33,583 nt of DNA from Streptomyces violaceoruber (GTDB taxonomy: Bacteria; Actinomycetota; Actinomycetes; Streptomycetales; Streptomycetaceae), in the NCBI GenBank assembly GCA_000720805.1, contig JODI01000085.1, forward strand, positions 1 to 33,583, read 5' to 3'. This document shows, piece after piece, positions 1 through 7,916 of this stretch. Numbering within the stretch: the first letter of the stretch is position 1; every line of letters begins with the position of its first letter. Below the pieces are notes generated by a model, which made no database searches, was not told the DNA's origin, and was given only the letters and a program-made list of their open reading frames with translations. The translations under genes were made by a program, and so were the position numbers.

Positions 1-33
1 GCACCGCCCCCCGTACTCCCCCCGGAGCCGCAC

Positions 34-1887
34 ATGTACCCGCCTCGCACCCTCCCGCGCCCCAGAACCCGCACCGGACGCCGAGCAGTCTCCACAACCG
101 CCGTGCTGCTGGCCGCCCTGGCCGGAACCCTGCTGCCCGCCGCCCCGTCGCAGGCGGCCGACACCAGCGTCACCGTCGACTTCGCCACCGCCGGAGGTGC
201 CCCGACGTACCACGCCTCGGGGATGATCTACGGAATGACCCCGAACGGCTCGCTGCCGCAGGACCACTTCTTCAAGGACATCAAGTGGCACTTCATGCGG
301 GCCGGCGGCGCCCAGCTCAACAGCGGCGGCTACGCCACCAGCCTCGCCGACTACCAGACCCGCTGGAACTCCACCCTGGCCCAGTACAAGCGCACCGTCG
401 CCCTCGGCGGCACGTTCGTCCTGCTCCCGCACGACCTGTGGGGCGCCGACAGCACCACCACCCAGGGCTGGCCCGGCGACAACGGTGACTGGACTCAGTT
501 CGACAACTTCGTCACCCAGCTCATAGGCGACGTCAAGGCCAACAACATGACGGTCCAGTGGGACCTGTGGAACGAGCCCGACAACGCGCCGTTCTGGGGC
601 GCGTCGCAGACGCAGTACCTGCAGATGTGGTCGCGCTTCTACGCCAAGGTGCGCGCCGCGTTCCCGAACCAGCTGATCGTCGGCCCCAGCATCGCCGGCC
701 AGCCGAACTCGTCCAACACCTGGTGGACGACGTACCTGAACTACGTCAAGGCCAACAACGTCGCCCCGGACATCTACAGCTGGCACGACGAGCCCGGCGA
801 CCCGGCCACCGATGTCGGCCGCGCCAACTCCACCCTCTCCGCGGCCGGCCTGACCAACACCCGCCCGTACCAGATCAACGAGTACGCCACCCTGTCCATG
901 CAGTCGCCGGGCGGCGGTGCCTGGTTCATCGGTCGCCTGGAGCGGGCCGGCGCCGACGGCCTGCGCGGCAACTGGGCCTCCGGCACCGCCCTGCACGACG
1001 ACGAGGCCAACCTGCTCACCAAGAACAGCGCCGGCCAGTACCTGCCGCTCGGCGAGTGGTTCATGTACCGCTACTACGGCTCCCAGACCGGCAACATCGT
1101 CAACCTGGTCCCGGGCACCGGCACCGACGGGCTGGCCACCAAGGACAACACCGCGGGCAACGCCAAGATCCTGCTCGGCAGCAGCGGCAACACCGGCAAC
1201 GTCACCGTCAACCTGACCGGGCTGAACACCACCTCGGTCGTGGCGAACAGCCAGGTCCGCGCGGTCGTCCAGCGTGTCCCCTACAACGGCGGCGCGGCGG
1301 TCACCGGCCCGGTCACGATCTCCGACACCACCCTGACGGTGAGCGGCAACGCAGCCTCGGTCAGCATCCCCTGGACGAGCGCCAAGGACGGTTACACCGT
1401 CACCCTGCTCCCGCCGTCCAACACCACCGTCTCCACGGTCGCCGTGAGCGAGAACAGCGGTCAGTGCCTGGACGACACCAACCTCAGCACCGCCAACGGG
1501 ACGCAGTACCAGCAGTACTCCTGCGAGGGCGGCTACCAGCAGATGCTCGACTTCAAGCCGGTGAGCGGCAAGACCAACACGTACACGGTGGTCGACGAGC
1601 TCAGCGGCAAGTGCCTCGACGTCTCCGGGGCGTCCACCGCCGACGGCGCCGCCGTCATCCAGTACACCTGCAACGGCGCCACCAACCAGCAGTTCACCCT
1701 CAACCCCGTCACCGCGCTCGGCAACGCCCAGGACTACCAACTGGTCGCCGTCCACAGCGGCAAGTGCGTCGACGTCAGCGAGGTCTCGACCGCACCCGGC
1801 GCGTTGATCCACCAGTGGACCTGCGACCCGTCGAGCGCGCTCGGCACCAAGAAGAACCAGATCTGGCGACTGCTCGGCAAGGGCTGA
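34..1887 (+). CDS. Secreted clan GH-A glycoside hydrolase with C-terminal ricin-type lectin domain
   Basis: 617 residues. An Arg-rich n-region and hydrophobic segment (about 17-40) ending in SQA-AD form a Sec/Tat-type signal peptide with cleavage near residue 41-42, so the enzyme is exported. Residues about 45-360 look like a TIM-barrel glycosidase of clan GH-A (GH39-like): WNEP carries the likely acid/base E181, and QINEYA carries the likely nucleophile E283. A beta-sandwich-like segment (about 375-460) follows. The last 145 residues are a ricin B-type beta-trefoil with repeated Cys and Q-x-W/F motifs (QQYSC, IQYTC, IHQWTC, NQIW). The ATG has a modest GGAG about 8 bases upstream. The lectin tail suggests a plant or fungal polysaccharide target. 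Catalytic residues are assigned by motif only; the exact GH family and substrate are not determined. The upstream neighbour lies outside the window. Confidence 0.85.
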   Translation: MYPPRTLPRPRTRTGRRAVSTTAVLLAALAGTLLPAAPSQAADTSVTVDFATAGGAPTYHASGMIYGMTPNGSLPQDHFFKDIKWHFMRAGGAQLNSGGYATSLADYQTRWNSTLAQYKRTVALGGTFVLLPHDLWGADSTTTQGWPGDNGDWTQFDNFVTQLIGDVKANNMTVQWDLWNEPDNAPFWGASQTQYLQMWSRFYAKVRAAFPNQLIVGPSIAGQPNSSNTWWTTYLNYVKANNVAPDIYSWHDEPGDPATDVGRANSTLSAAGLTNTRPYQINEYATLSMQSPGGGAWFIGRLERAGADGLRGNWASGTALHDDEANLLTKNSAGQYLPLGEWFMYRYYGSQTGNIVNLVPGTGTDGLATKDNTAGNAKILLGSSGNTGNVTVNLTGLNTTSVVANSQVRAVVQRVPYNGGAAVTGPVTISDTTLTVSGNAASVSIPWTSAKDGYTVTLLPPSNTTVSTVAVSENSGQCLDDTNLSTANGTQYQQYSCEGGYQQMLDFKPVSGKTNTYTVVDELSGKCLDVSGASTADGAAVIQYTCNGATNQQFTLNPVTALGNAQDYQLVAVHSGKCVDVSEVSTAPGALIHQWTCDPSSALGTKKNQIWRLLGKG

Positions 1888-1894
1888 GGCCCGG

Positions 1895-1924
1895 GGGCCC
1901 CTCGCCAGGCCGGTCGAGGGGCCC
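1895..1924 (+). terminator. Intrinsic terminator-like hairpin after the secreted glycosidase
   Basis: Perfect 10-bp inverted repeat GGGCCCCTCG (1895-1904) / CGAGGGGCCC (1915-1924) with a 10-nt loop, starting 8 bases after the stop codon. No T-tract follows, which is common for Streptomyces terminators. Confidence 0.7.
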
Positions 1925-2200
1925 GGCGGTCGCCCAACGCAGCAGTACGTCTCTGGCCGCCGGCGTGTCCTCCTGCTGGGCCCGCCGCATCGCGCGCTCC
2001 CCGTCCCGCGGCCTCGTGCGCGCCTCACCCCGAGCCGGCGAGGGCCGAACGGGTCGTAAGAGGCGCGTTGGACAGCGTCCGGAGTGCTTGCGAAGCCTTC
2101 AGCCGTGATAGTGAACAGCGGCACCGCGGACGCGAAGCCCGAGCCCCCACCGGGCCCGAAACCCTGCGTGAGCACGACCTGCGTGCGCCCTTGGTGACTC
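1925..2200. other. Intergenic stretch without a recognised gene
   Basis: About 275 bases between the terminator hairpin and the K+ channel start. The open frames that cross it are extensions or shadows of flanking genes and have no ribosome binding site. The promoter for the K+ channel must lie here, but I see no convincing -35/-10 pair. Confidence 0.5.
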
Positions 2201-2773
2201 ATGAAAAGACCCCGGCAGACCGAGTTCTTCCACGTGCCACGCCGTCGATTGCTGCTCTCGGCGGCCCGGTCCTCGGTGGCCGTGATCCTGTCGGTGGTCG
2301 TCTATTGCCTGGTGCCGCTGGACAGGGAGCTCGACATCGGCACCGCGATCGCACTGGTCGTGACTCTCGTGCTGTTTGGGGGCGTGGTCGCCTGGCAGGT
2401 GCGGACCATCATGAGATCCGACCATCCACGACTGCGCGCCGTCGAGACGCTGGCCACCGGCGGGCCGATCTTCCTGATCATCTTCTCCGCGGCGTATGTG
2501 CTTCTGTCCAAGAACCAGGCCGAGTCCTTCTCGGAGGCGTTGGGGCGCGACGACGCCTTGTATTTCACCGTCACCGTGTTCGCCACGGTCGGCTTCGGGG
2601 ACATCGTTCCGATGACCGGCGCGGCACGGATCCTGACCATGGCGCAGATGCTGGCCGACGTGGTCCTGGTGGGAATGATCGCGCGCATCCTGCTCAGCGC
2701 CGTCCGGATCGCGGAAGACGCCCGGTCGGACGGTTCCCGCGAGCCGCCGGACTCGGAAGAATCCGGTTCCTGA
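2201..2773 (+). CDS. Potassium channel family protein (ion channel pore domain)
   Basis: 190 residues. Hydrophobic segments lie near residues 18-38, 46-66, 87-104 and 142-165. Between the last two is a pore loop with the K+ selectivity filter T129-V-G-F-G-D134 (context FATVGFGDIVP), so the C-terminal half is a two-helix pore module (PF07885) that would work as a tetramer in the plasma membrane. No RCK/TrkA-N ligand-binding domain is attached; the C-terminus is a short charged tail. The ATG at 2201 has only a weak GGTGA just upstream, so initiation may be inefficient. The next gene, 176 bases downstream on the same strand, is a ClC-type chloride channel/transporter, suggesting joint K+ and Cl- handling. 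What opens the channel cannot be read from sequence. Confidence 0.85.
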   Translation: MKRPRQTEFFHVPRRRLLLSAARSSVAVILSVVVYCLVPLDRELDIGTAIALVVTLVLFGGVVAWQVRTIMRSDHPRLRAVETLATGGPIFLIIFSAAYVLLSKNQAESFSEALGRDDALYFTVTVFATVGFGDIVPMTGAARILTMAQMLADVVLVGMIARILLSAVRIAEDARSDGSREPPDSEESGS

Positions 2774-2949
2774 CCCGGACCGGGGCGACGCGTCCGAGTT
2801 ACCCGCATGGGCGGCGCCGACATGCCTGCGGGGGAACCGCCTGCCAGGCTCGGAACCGCGCCGCTCGCATCGAGGGCGGGGCGTTCCGGCTTCGCCGAAG
2901 CAGCCGACGAGAGCACCGACGAGGTCCGCGTCGCGAGGAGGCGGTGCGC

Positions 2950-4350
2950 ATGCCGGTCGCCAGGACCGGGTCCGAAGCCGCCTCGCCCCCGGACCCCCTG
3001 ACTCTTCGCAGCCGTGCCTACCTCGGGCTTCTGGTGATGGCCGCGCTCATCGGTGTTCCCGTGTCCGCGGCGGCCTTCGGCTTTCTCGCGCTGGTCGGCA
3101 GACTCCAGCCGTTGATCTACACGGATCTGCCCGAGGCGCTGGGGTTCGGTGGCACCCCGGCGTGGTGGCCGTTGCCGCTGCTCGCCGTGGGGGGACTGCT
3201 GGTGGGACTGATGGTCCAGTACCTGCCGGGACACGGAGGCCATGAGCCGACAGCCGGATTCAAGGCCGCCGGCGTGCCCACCCTCAGGCAGCTCCCCGGC
3301 GTCTTCCTCGCCGCCCTGGCGACGCTCTGTTTCGGCGCCGTCCTCGGGCCCGAGGCCCCGCTGCTGGCGCTCGGCGGCGGGCTCGCCGCCGGAGCCGTGC
3401 GCCTGGTCAGACACAACCCGCCGGAGCAGGTGACCGCGGTGCTGGGCGCGGCGGGCAATTTCGCTGCCATCAGCTCGTTGCTGGGTTCCCCTCTGCTCGG
3501 GGCGTTTCTCCTGATGGAAGCCTCAGGACTGGGTGGGCTGACGATGGCGCTGGTGCTGCTGCCCGGTCTGCTGGCCGCGGGCATCGGCGCGCTCGTGTTC
3601 GTCGGACTGGGATCCTGGACCGGGCTGGGCACCTACTCGCTGGCGCTGCACGACGTCCCCCAGGCCATGACCCCGACAGCGGCGGAATTCGGCTGGGCTC
3701 CGGTCATCGGACTGTCAGCGGCACTCGCGGGCGTGGGCGTCCGACGGCTCGCCCTCCGGCTCAAGACGCACGTGGTCAGGCGACGGCTGCCGGCCACGAT
3801 GGTCGTGGGCCTGGTCGTGGCGGGGCTGGCGATCGCCTACGCGGAGAGCACCGACAAAGCGGCGACCGACGTGTTGTATTCCGGGCAGACGGCGCTGGAT
3901 CCGCTGCTCACGCACAGCGCGACGTATTCGGCGGGCACGTTGTCGCTGCTGGTGTTGTGCAAGGGCCTCGCCTATTGCGCATCGCTGAGCGGTTTCAGGG
4001 GAGGCCCGATCTTTCCCGCGATGTTCGTGGGAGCGGCGGGCGGCATGCTGTTCTCCCACCTGCCGGGGCTGACCCTCGTCGCGGGGTTCGCGATGGGTAT
4101 CGGAGCGATGACCGCCGCGATGCTGAGACTTCCGCTGGTCTCCGTCCTGCTCGCCACCCTGCTGATCGGGGCGCAGGGAGTCACGGTCATGCCGCTGGTG
4201 ATCGTCGCGGTCGTGGTCTCGTACGTCGCGACGGCGAGACTCACCCCGCCTCCGGAACCAGAACGGGCCCCGGAACCAGAACCGGCGCATGAACGGGAAC
4301 GGGCGCATGAACCGGTACAGCAACAGGGGCCACGTCGGCAGCAGCCGTGA
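2950..4350 (+). CDS. ClC-family chloride channel / transporter, divergent
   Basis: 466 residues. The reading frame is open further upstream, but ATG 2950 follows AGGAG (2936-2940) at good spacing and starts just before the first membrane helix (about 23-45). Ten or more hydrophobic helices follow. ClC motifs are recognisable but altered: GPEAP holds the gating glutamate E135 (GREGP or GKEGP is usual), GGPIFPA matches the G-x-F-x-P anion motif, and SPLLGAFLLME places E190 near the internal proton-glutamate region. The first motif, usually GSGIP, is not recognisable (GHGGHEP occurs there), so the central serine of the anion site seems absent. The tail after residue about 430 is a Pro/Glu/Arg/His-rich low-complexity stretch with no CBS domain. 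It probably moves Cl- or a related anion; channel versus H+ antiporter is undecided. Confidence 0.85.
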   Translation: MPVARTGSEAASPPDPLTLRSRAYLGLLVMAALIGVPVSAAAFGFLALVGRLQPLIYTDLPEALGFGGTPAWWPLPLLAVGGLLVGLMVQYLPGHGGHEPTAGFKAAGVPTLRQLPGVFLAALATLCFGAVLGPEAPLLALGGGLAAGAVRLVRHNPPEQVTAVLGAAGNFAAISSLLGSPLLGAFLLMEASGLGGLTMALVLLPGLLAAGIGALVFVGLGSWTGLGTYSLALHDVPQAMTPTAAEFGWAPVIGLSAALAGVGVRRLALRLKTHVVRRRLPATMVVGLVVAGLAIAYAESTDKAATDVLYSGQTALDPLLTHSATYSAGTLSLLVLCKGLAYCASLSGFRGGPIFPAMFVGAAGGMLFSHLPGLTLVAGFAMGIGAMTAAMLRLPLVSVLLATLLIGAQGVTVMPLVIVAVVVSYVATARLTPPPEPERAPEPEPAHERERAHEPVQQQGPRRQQP

Positions 4351-4450
4351 ACGCGGATGCCGCCGATTGGTGATCACTTCCGATCAGCGGTTGAGTGGAG
4401 GGTGTCGCCCGGTCAACCCGCCTCGTGGACAGTTCGACAAGGAGACACTC

Positions 4451-4888
4451 ATGGCCAGTCATGTGAGCGGAACTCGTTCGGGCGCCGCTCGAAGGACCAC
4501 CGGTCTCGTCTTCGCGAGAGGACTGCTCGCGTTCGCCGGGGTCATGATGGTCGTCGGCGGCGTCCTCAACGTCCTGCAAGGCATCACCGCCATCGCCAAT
4601 GACGAGGTCTTCGTCGCCACGCCCAACTACGCCTACCAGTTCGACCTCACCAGCTGGGGCTGGATCCACCTGGTCCTGGGCGTCCTCGTCACGGTCGCCG
4701 GTCTCGCCCTCTTCACCGGCGCGACCTGGGCCCGCGTCGTCGGGGTGGTGCTGGCGAGTCTCCTCATCGTGGCGAACTTCATGTATCTGCCCTACTACCC
4801 GGTGTGGTCCGTCGTCCTCGTGGCGTTGCACGCCTTCGTCATCTGGGCGCTGTGCGTCGCACCGAGGCGCTCCGATGCCCGGACCTGA
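4451..4888 (+). CDS. Small four-helix membrane protein (DUF7144-like)
   Basis: 145 residues with four hydrophobic helices near 20-42, 67-89, 93-113 and 116-137. ATG 4451 follows AAGGAG (4439-4444) at normal spacing, which decides this start over upstream in-frame ATGs. Its pattern (GWIHLVLGVLVTVAGLALFTG in helix 2, then WARVVGVVLASLLIVANF) matches the small actinobacterial membrane proteins grouped as DUF7144. No function is known. Its stop overlaps the start of the DUF2252 gene by 14 bases, so the two are very likely translationally coupled and co-expressed. Confidence 0.8.
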   Translation: MASHVSGTRSGAARRTTGLVFARGLLAFAGVMMVVGGVLNVLQGITAIANDEVFVATPNYAYQFDLTSWGWIHLVLGVLVTVAGLALFTGATWARVVGVVLASLLIVANFMYLPYYPVWSVVLVALHAFVIWALCVAPRRSDART

Positions 4889-6281
4889 GACGTCGTCGCA
4901 TCAGCCGCCCGCCGAACGGGCCGCCAGAGGCAAGGCGGCCCGTTCGGACGCGCCCCGCTCCAGCCATGCCCGGTTCGCACCGCACCCCAAGCGACCGGAT
5001 CCGGTGGAGCTCATCGAGACGCAGTCGCAGGCGCGGCTGCCGGAACTGGTGCCGATCCGCTACGGCCGGATGCTGGAGTCCCCGTTCCGCTTCTACCGCG
5101 GCGCTGCCGCGATCATGGCGGGAGACCTGGCCGAAACGCCCCGCACGGGGATCACCGCGCAGTGCTGCGGGGACGCGCACCTGCTGAACTTCCGGCTGCT
5201 TGCCTCACCCGAGCGGCGTCTGATGTTCGACATCAACGACTTCGACGAGACCCTGCCCGGCCCCTGGGAATGGGACATCAAGCGCCTGGCCGCCAGCCTT
5301 GCCATCGCGGGCCGGGCGAACGGCTACACGGACCTGGAGCGCGCCGACATCGTGCGGGCCACCGTACGGTCGTACCGCGAGGCGATGCGCGGATTCGCCG
5401 GCATGCGGGACCTCGACGTCTGGTACGCCCGGATCGACGCCGACCGGCTCCAGGCGCTGGCGGCGCGGAAACTGGGGGCGCGCGGCCGCAGGCGGATGAC
5501 GCGGACACTGGCCAAGGCCCGCACGCGGGACAACCTGCGGGCGTACGGCAAGCTGACCCGGCTGATCGACGGCAAGCGCAGGATCGCCCCCGATCCACCG
5601 CTGATCACACCGATCGACGACCTTCTGCCGGGCCGGGAGCGCGACTCGGTCGAGGCGCAGATCCGCGGGCTCATCGAGCGCTACGGCCGGAGCCTGCAGT
5701 CGGACCGTCGCCACCTGCTCCAGCAGTACAGACTTGTCGACACGGCCCGCAAAGTGGTGGGAGTCGGCAGCGTCGGCACCCGCTGCTGGGTCATCCTCAT
5801 GCTCGGCCGGGACGACGACGACCCGCTGCTGTTGCAGGCCAAGGAAGCCGACCCGTCCGTGCTCGCCCCCCACGCCGGTGCGAGCGAGTACGACAACCAG
5901 GGGCAACGCGTCGTCTCCGGCCAGCGGTTGATGCAGGCCGCCAGTGACATCTTCCTCGGCTGGGAGCGGGTCACCGGCCTCGACGGGCGTCAACGTGACT
6001 TCTACGTCCGCCAGTTGCACGACTGGAAGGCAATAGCCGAGCCCGAACTCATGGTGCCCCGCGGCATGCGGGCCTTCGGAGAGATCTGCGGCGCCACTCT
6101 GGCCCGCGCCCACGCCAGATCCGGGGACCGTATCGCCATCGCCGCGTACCTGGGCCGCTCGGACGTCTTCGACCGGGCGCTCACCGAGTTCGCCGAGAGC
6201 TACGCCGACCAGAACGAACGGGACCACCAGGCCCTGGCCGACGCGGTACGCGCCGGGCGGGTCGGCGCCGAGTCGGGGTGA
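4875..6281 (+). CDS. DUF2252 family protein
   Basis: 468 residues, a usual length for DUF2252. The frame is open upstream as a shadow of the previous gene; ATG 4875 is preferred because GAGG (4864-4867) lies 7 bases before it and it overlaps the previous stop codon. Recognisable family blocks are the N-terminal RYGRML-x-PFRFYRG-A-A motif (about 58-78), the CGDAHLLNF block (98-106, with D100, H102 and N105) and MFDINDFDE (117-125). A glycine-rich GVGSVGT (296-302) lies later, with LLLQAKEA (K323). The first blocks resemble the H-G-D-x-H-x-x-N and metal-binding Asp motifs of aminoglycoside phosphotransferase-like kinases; the last pair resembles a nucleotide-binding Gly loop plus Lys. No secretion signal. 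Function is unknown; a phosphotransferase-like activity is inference only. Confidence 0.85.
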   Translation: MPGPETSSHQPPAERAARGKAARSDAPRSSHARFAPHPKRPDPVELIETQSQARLPELVPIRYGRMLESPFRFYRGAAAIMAGDLAETPRTGITAQCCGDAHLLNFRLLASPERRLMFDINDFDETLPGPWEWDIKRLAASLAIAGRANGYTDLERADIVRATVRSYREAMRGFAGMRDLDVWYARIDADRLQALAARKLGARGRRRMTRTLAKARTRDNLRAYGKLTRLIDGKRRIAPDPPLITPIDDLLPGRERDSVEAQIRGLIERYGRSLQSDRRHLLQQYRLVDTARKVVGVGSVGTRCWVILMLGRDDDDPLLLQAKEADPSVLAPHAGASEYDNQGQRVVSGQRLMQAASDIFLGWERVTGLDGRQRDFYVRQLHDWKAIAEPELMVPRGMRAFGEICGATLARAHARSGDRIAIAAYLGRSDVFDRALTEFAESYADQNERDHQALADAVRAGRVGAESG

Positions 6282-6416
6282 GCGTGTGACCTCGCCCAGT
6301 CGTCGAAGCTGTTGAGCGCCGGGTCGAGTCGCGCACCCTGTTCAGCTCGCTGGCGCCGGCATCCTCACCCGCGACGTCGGCGGCACGCCTCCACCGAAGA
6401 CGTCAGTGCTCCGGGC

Positions 6417-7514
6417 TCAGTACTCCAGCTCGGGCCGGAGCGGGCCGCCGACGGCGTGGAGGTGCCGCAGCACCTGGGCGTAGGAGTTGAACAGACCGGT
6501 CTCGTGGTAGGCGATGTCGTGCCGGGCGCAGAAGGAGCGTACGAGCCGCTGGGCGGGACGCAGGCTGGGCCGGGGCATCGAGGGGAACAGGTGGTGTTCG
6601 ATCTGGTAGTTCAGCCCGCCGAGCGCGAAGTCGGTGAAACGGTTGCCACGGATGTTGCGTGAGGTCAGCACCTGCCGGCGCAGGAAGTCGATCTTGTCGT
6701 CCTTGGCGAACATGGGCATGCCCTTGTGGTTGGGCGCGAACGAGCACCCCATGTACAGCCCGAACAGTCCCTGGTGCACGGCGAGGAAGACCACGGCCTG
6801 GAGGGGGGAAAGGACCAGGAACAGCGCGGCGAGGTAGCCGACGAGATGGGCCGTGAGCAGTCCTGCCTCGGCCAGCTTCGTCGACCGGGAGGTCGTCGTG
6901 CCGGTGCGCTCCAGCAGTGCCCGTACGCCGGCGACGTGCAGGGCGAGCCCTTCCAGGAGCAGCATCGGGAAGAACAGCCACGCCTGGTGGCGGCCCAGCC
7001 AGGCGTACGCCCCGGTCCGGACCCGGGCCTGGTCCTCGGTGAACGCGATCGCGCCGTCGGCGATGTCGGGGTCGCGGTCGACGTGGTTGGGGTGGGAGTG
7101 GTGCCGGTTGTGCTTGGAGATCCACCAGCCGTAGCTCAGCCCGATCAGCAGGTCGGCGTGCACCCGGCCGAGCAGGTTGTTGACGCGCTTGGAGGCGGCG
7201 ATCTGGTGGTGCCCGGCGTCGTGCCCGATGAACCCGGTCTGGGTGAACATCACCGCGAGGAAGGCCGCGGTCACCAGCTGCCACCACGACTGCCCGATCA
7301 GGGCGAACGCGGTCCATCCGGCGGCCAGCAGGAGCAGGTTCCCTCCGACCTTGAGGGAGTAGTAGCCCGGGCGCCGCTTCAGCAGCCCGCTCTTCTTCAC
7401 CTCGCGGGACAGCGCGGCGTACTCACTGCCCCGGCTGCCGGGCTGGAGTGTGGTCGTCCCGGCGGGATCCGCCGGGCCAGGACCAGTACCCCGGTCGATG
7501 ATGTCAGTCGTCAC
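6417..7514 (-). CDS. Membrane fatty acid desaturase (acyl-CoA / front-end type)
   Basis: 365 residues with a GTG start at 7514, preceded on the minus strand by AAGGAG at 4-5 bases spacing. The three histidine boxes of the di-iron desaturases are intact: H98-D-A-G-H-H103, H135-N-R-H-H139 and Q304-I-E-H-H308. The Q in the third box is typical of front-end (delta-5/delta-6-like, linoleoyl-CoA) desaturases. Hydrophobic segments near 58-95, 118-131 and about 190-250 anchor it in the membrane, with His boxes on the cytoplasmic face. It introduces a cis double bond in membrane acyl chains using O2 and electrons from a ferredoxin or flavoprotein; no such partner is adjacent. The neighbouring gene converges from the left, so it is probably monocistronic. 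A perfect hairpin or operator lies 27 bases upstream of the start. Confidence 0.9.
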   Translation of the reverse strand: MTTDIIDRGTGPGPADPAGTTTLQPGSRGSEYAALSREVKKSGLLKRRPGYYSLKVGGNLLLLAAGWTAFALIGQSWWQLVTAAFLAVMFTQTGFIGHDAGHHQIAASKRVNNLLGRVHADLLIGLSYGWWISKHNRHHSHPNHVDRDPDIADGAIAFTEDQARVRTGAYAWLGRHQAWLFFPMLLLEGLALHVAGVRALLERTGTTTSRSTKLAEAGLLTAHLVGYLAALFLVLSPLQAVVFLAVHQGLFGLYMGCSFAPNHKGMPMFAKDDKIDFLRRQVLTSRNIRGNRFTDFALGGLNYQIEHHLFPSMPRPSLRPAQRLVRSFCARHDIAYHETGLFNSYAQVLRHLHAVGGPLRPELEY

Positions 7515-7540
7515 TTGTCTCCTTCGAGACGGCGAGAAGT

Positions 7541-7566
7541 CGGACCACGCGCGCTCGCGTGGTCCG
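7541..7566 (-). promoter_or_regulatory. Perfect inverted repeat upstream of the desaturase
   Basis: Arms CGGACCACGC (7541-7550) and GCGTGGTCCG (7557-7566) are perfect complements, extendable by one base pair to an 11-bp stem with a 4-nt loop. It ends 27 bases before the GTG start and just before the Shine-Dalgarno. It may be a repressor operator for membrane-lipid control or a 5' UTR stem; which one is not decidable here. Confidence 0.55.
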
Positions 7567-7916
7567 GGCTGCTGGTCGTCTGCCGCCGAAGAAAACCCCC
7601 GAAGCGACGAGCACCCGCTGTCAGAGCTTCACGGGCGCTCCACGGTCGTAGATGTCAACCACAACCACCCACTCCAACGGTCGGGGCGCGAGGAAGGTTC
7701 CCGTCGGGCGGGACGGGTCCCGCGGGGGAGCGCCGGCAGGCGGCGCCGGAGGCGTCCGGGGCCCCTGCCACCCCCTGGAACGCGTCACCCTGCCCCGCTC
7801 GCGCGACGAGAACGAGACCTACGACACCATGCTGCGCCCCGCGCGGCGGCGGCTGGACATCGAGGAGGTACGGCTGTCCCGGCGTCGCGCGGCGGAGAAG
7901 AGCGTGGGCAGCGGGG
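7567..7916. other. Intergenic stretch, no supported gene
   Basis: The region lies between the divergent desaturase start and the 3' end of the propeller-protein gene. A plus-strand frame from ATG 7652 (122 codons, running antisense into the next gene to 8020) has no Shine-Dalgarno and an Arg/Pro/Gly-rich composition; its middle (ENETYDTML to RRAAEKS) is less biased and could be a decayed remnant. I do not call it a gene. Confidence 0.4.

Noticed and set aside
2068..2949. Long N-terminal extension of the ClC frame
   Set aside because: It overlaps the K+ channel in another frame, is Arg/Pro-rich, and the ATG at 2950 has a good Shine-Dalgarno next to the first membrane helix.
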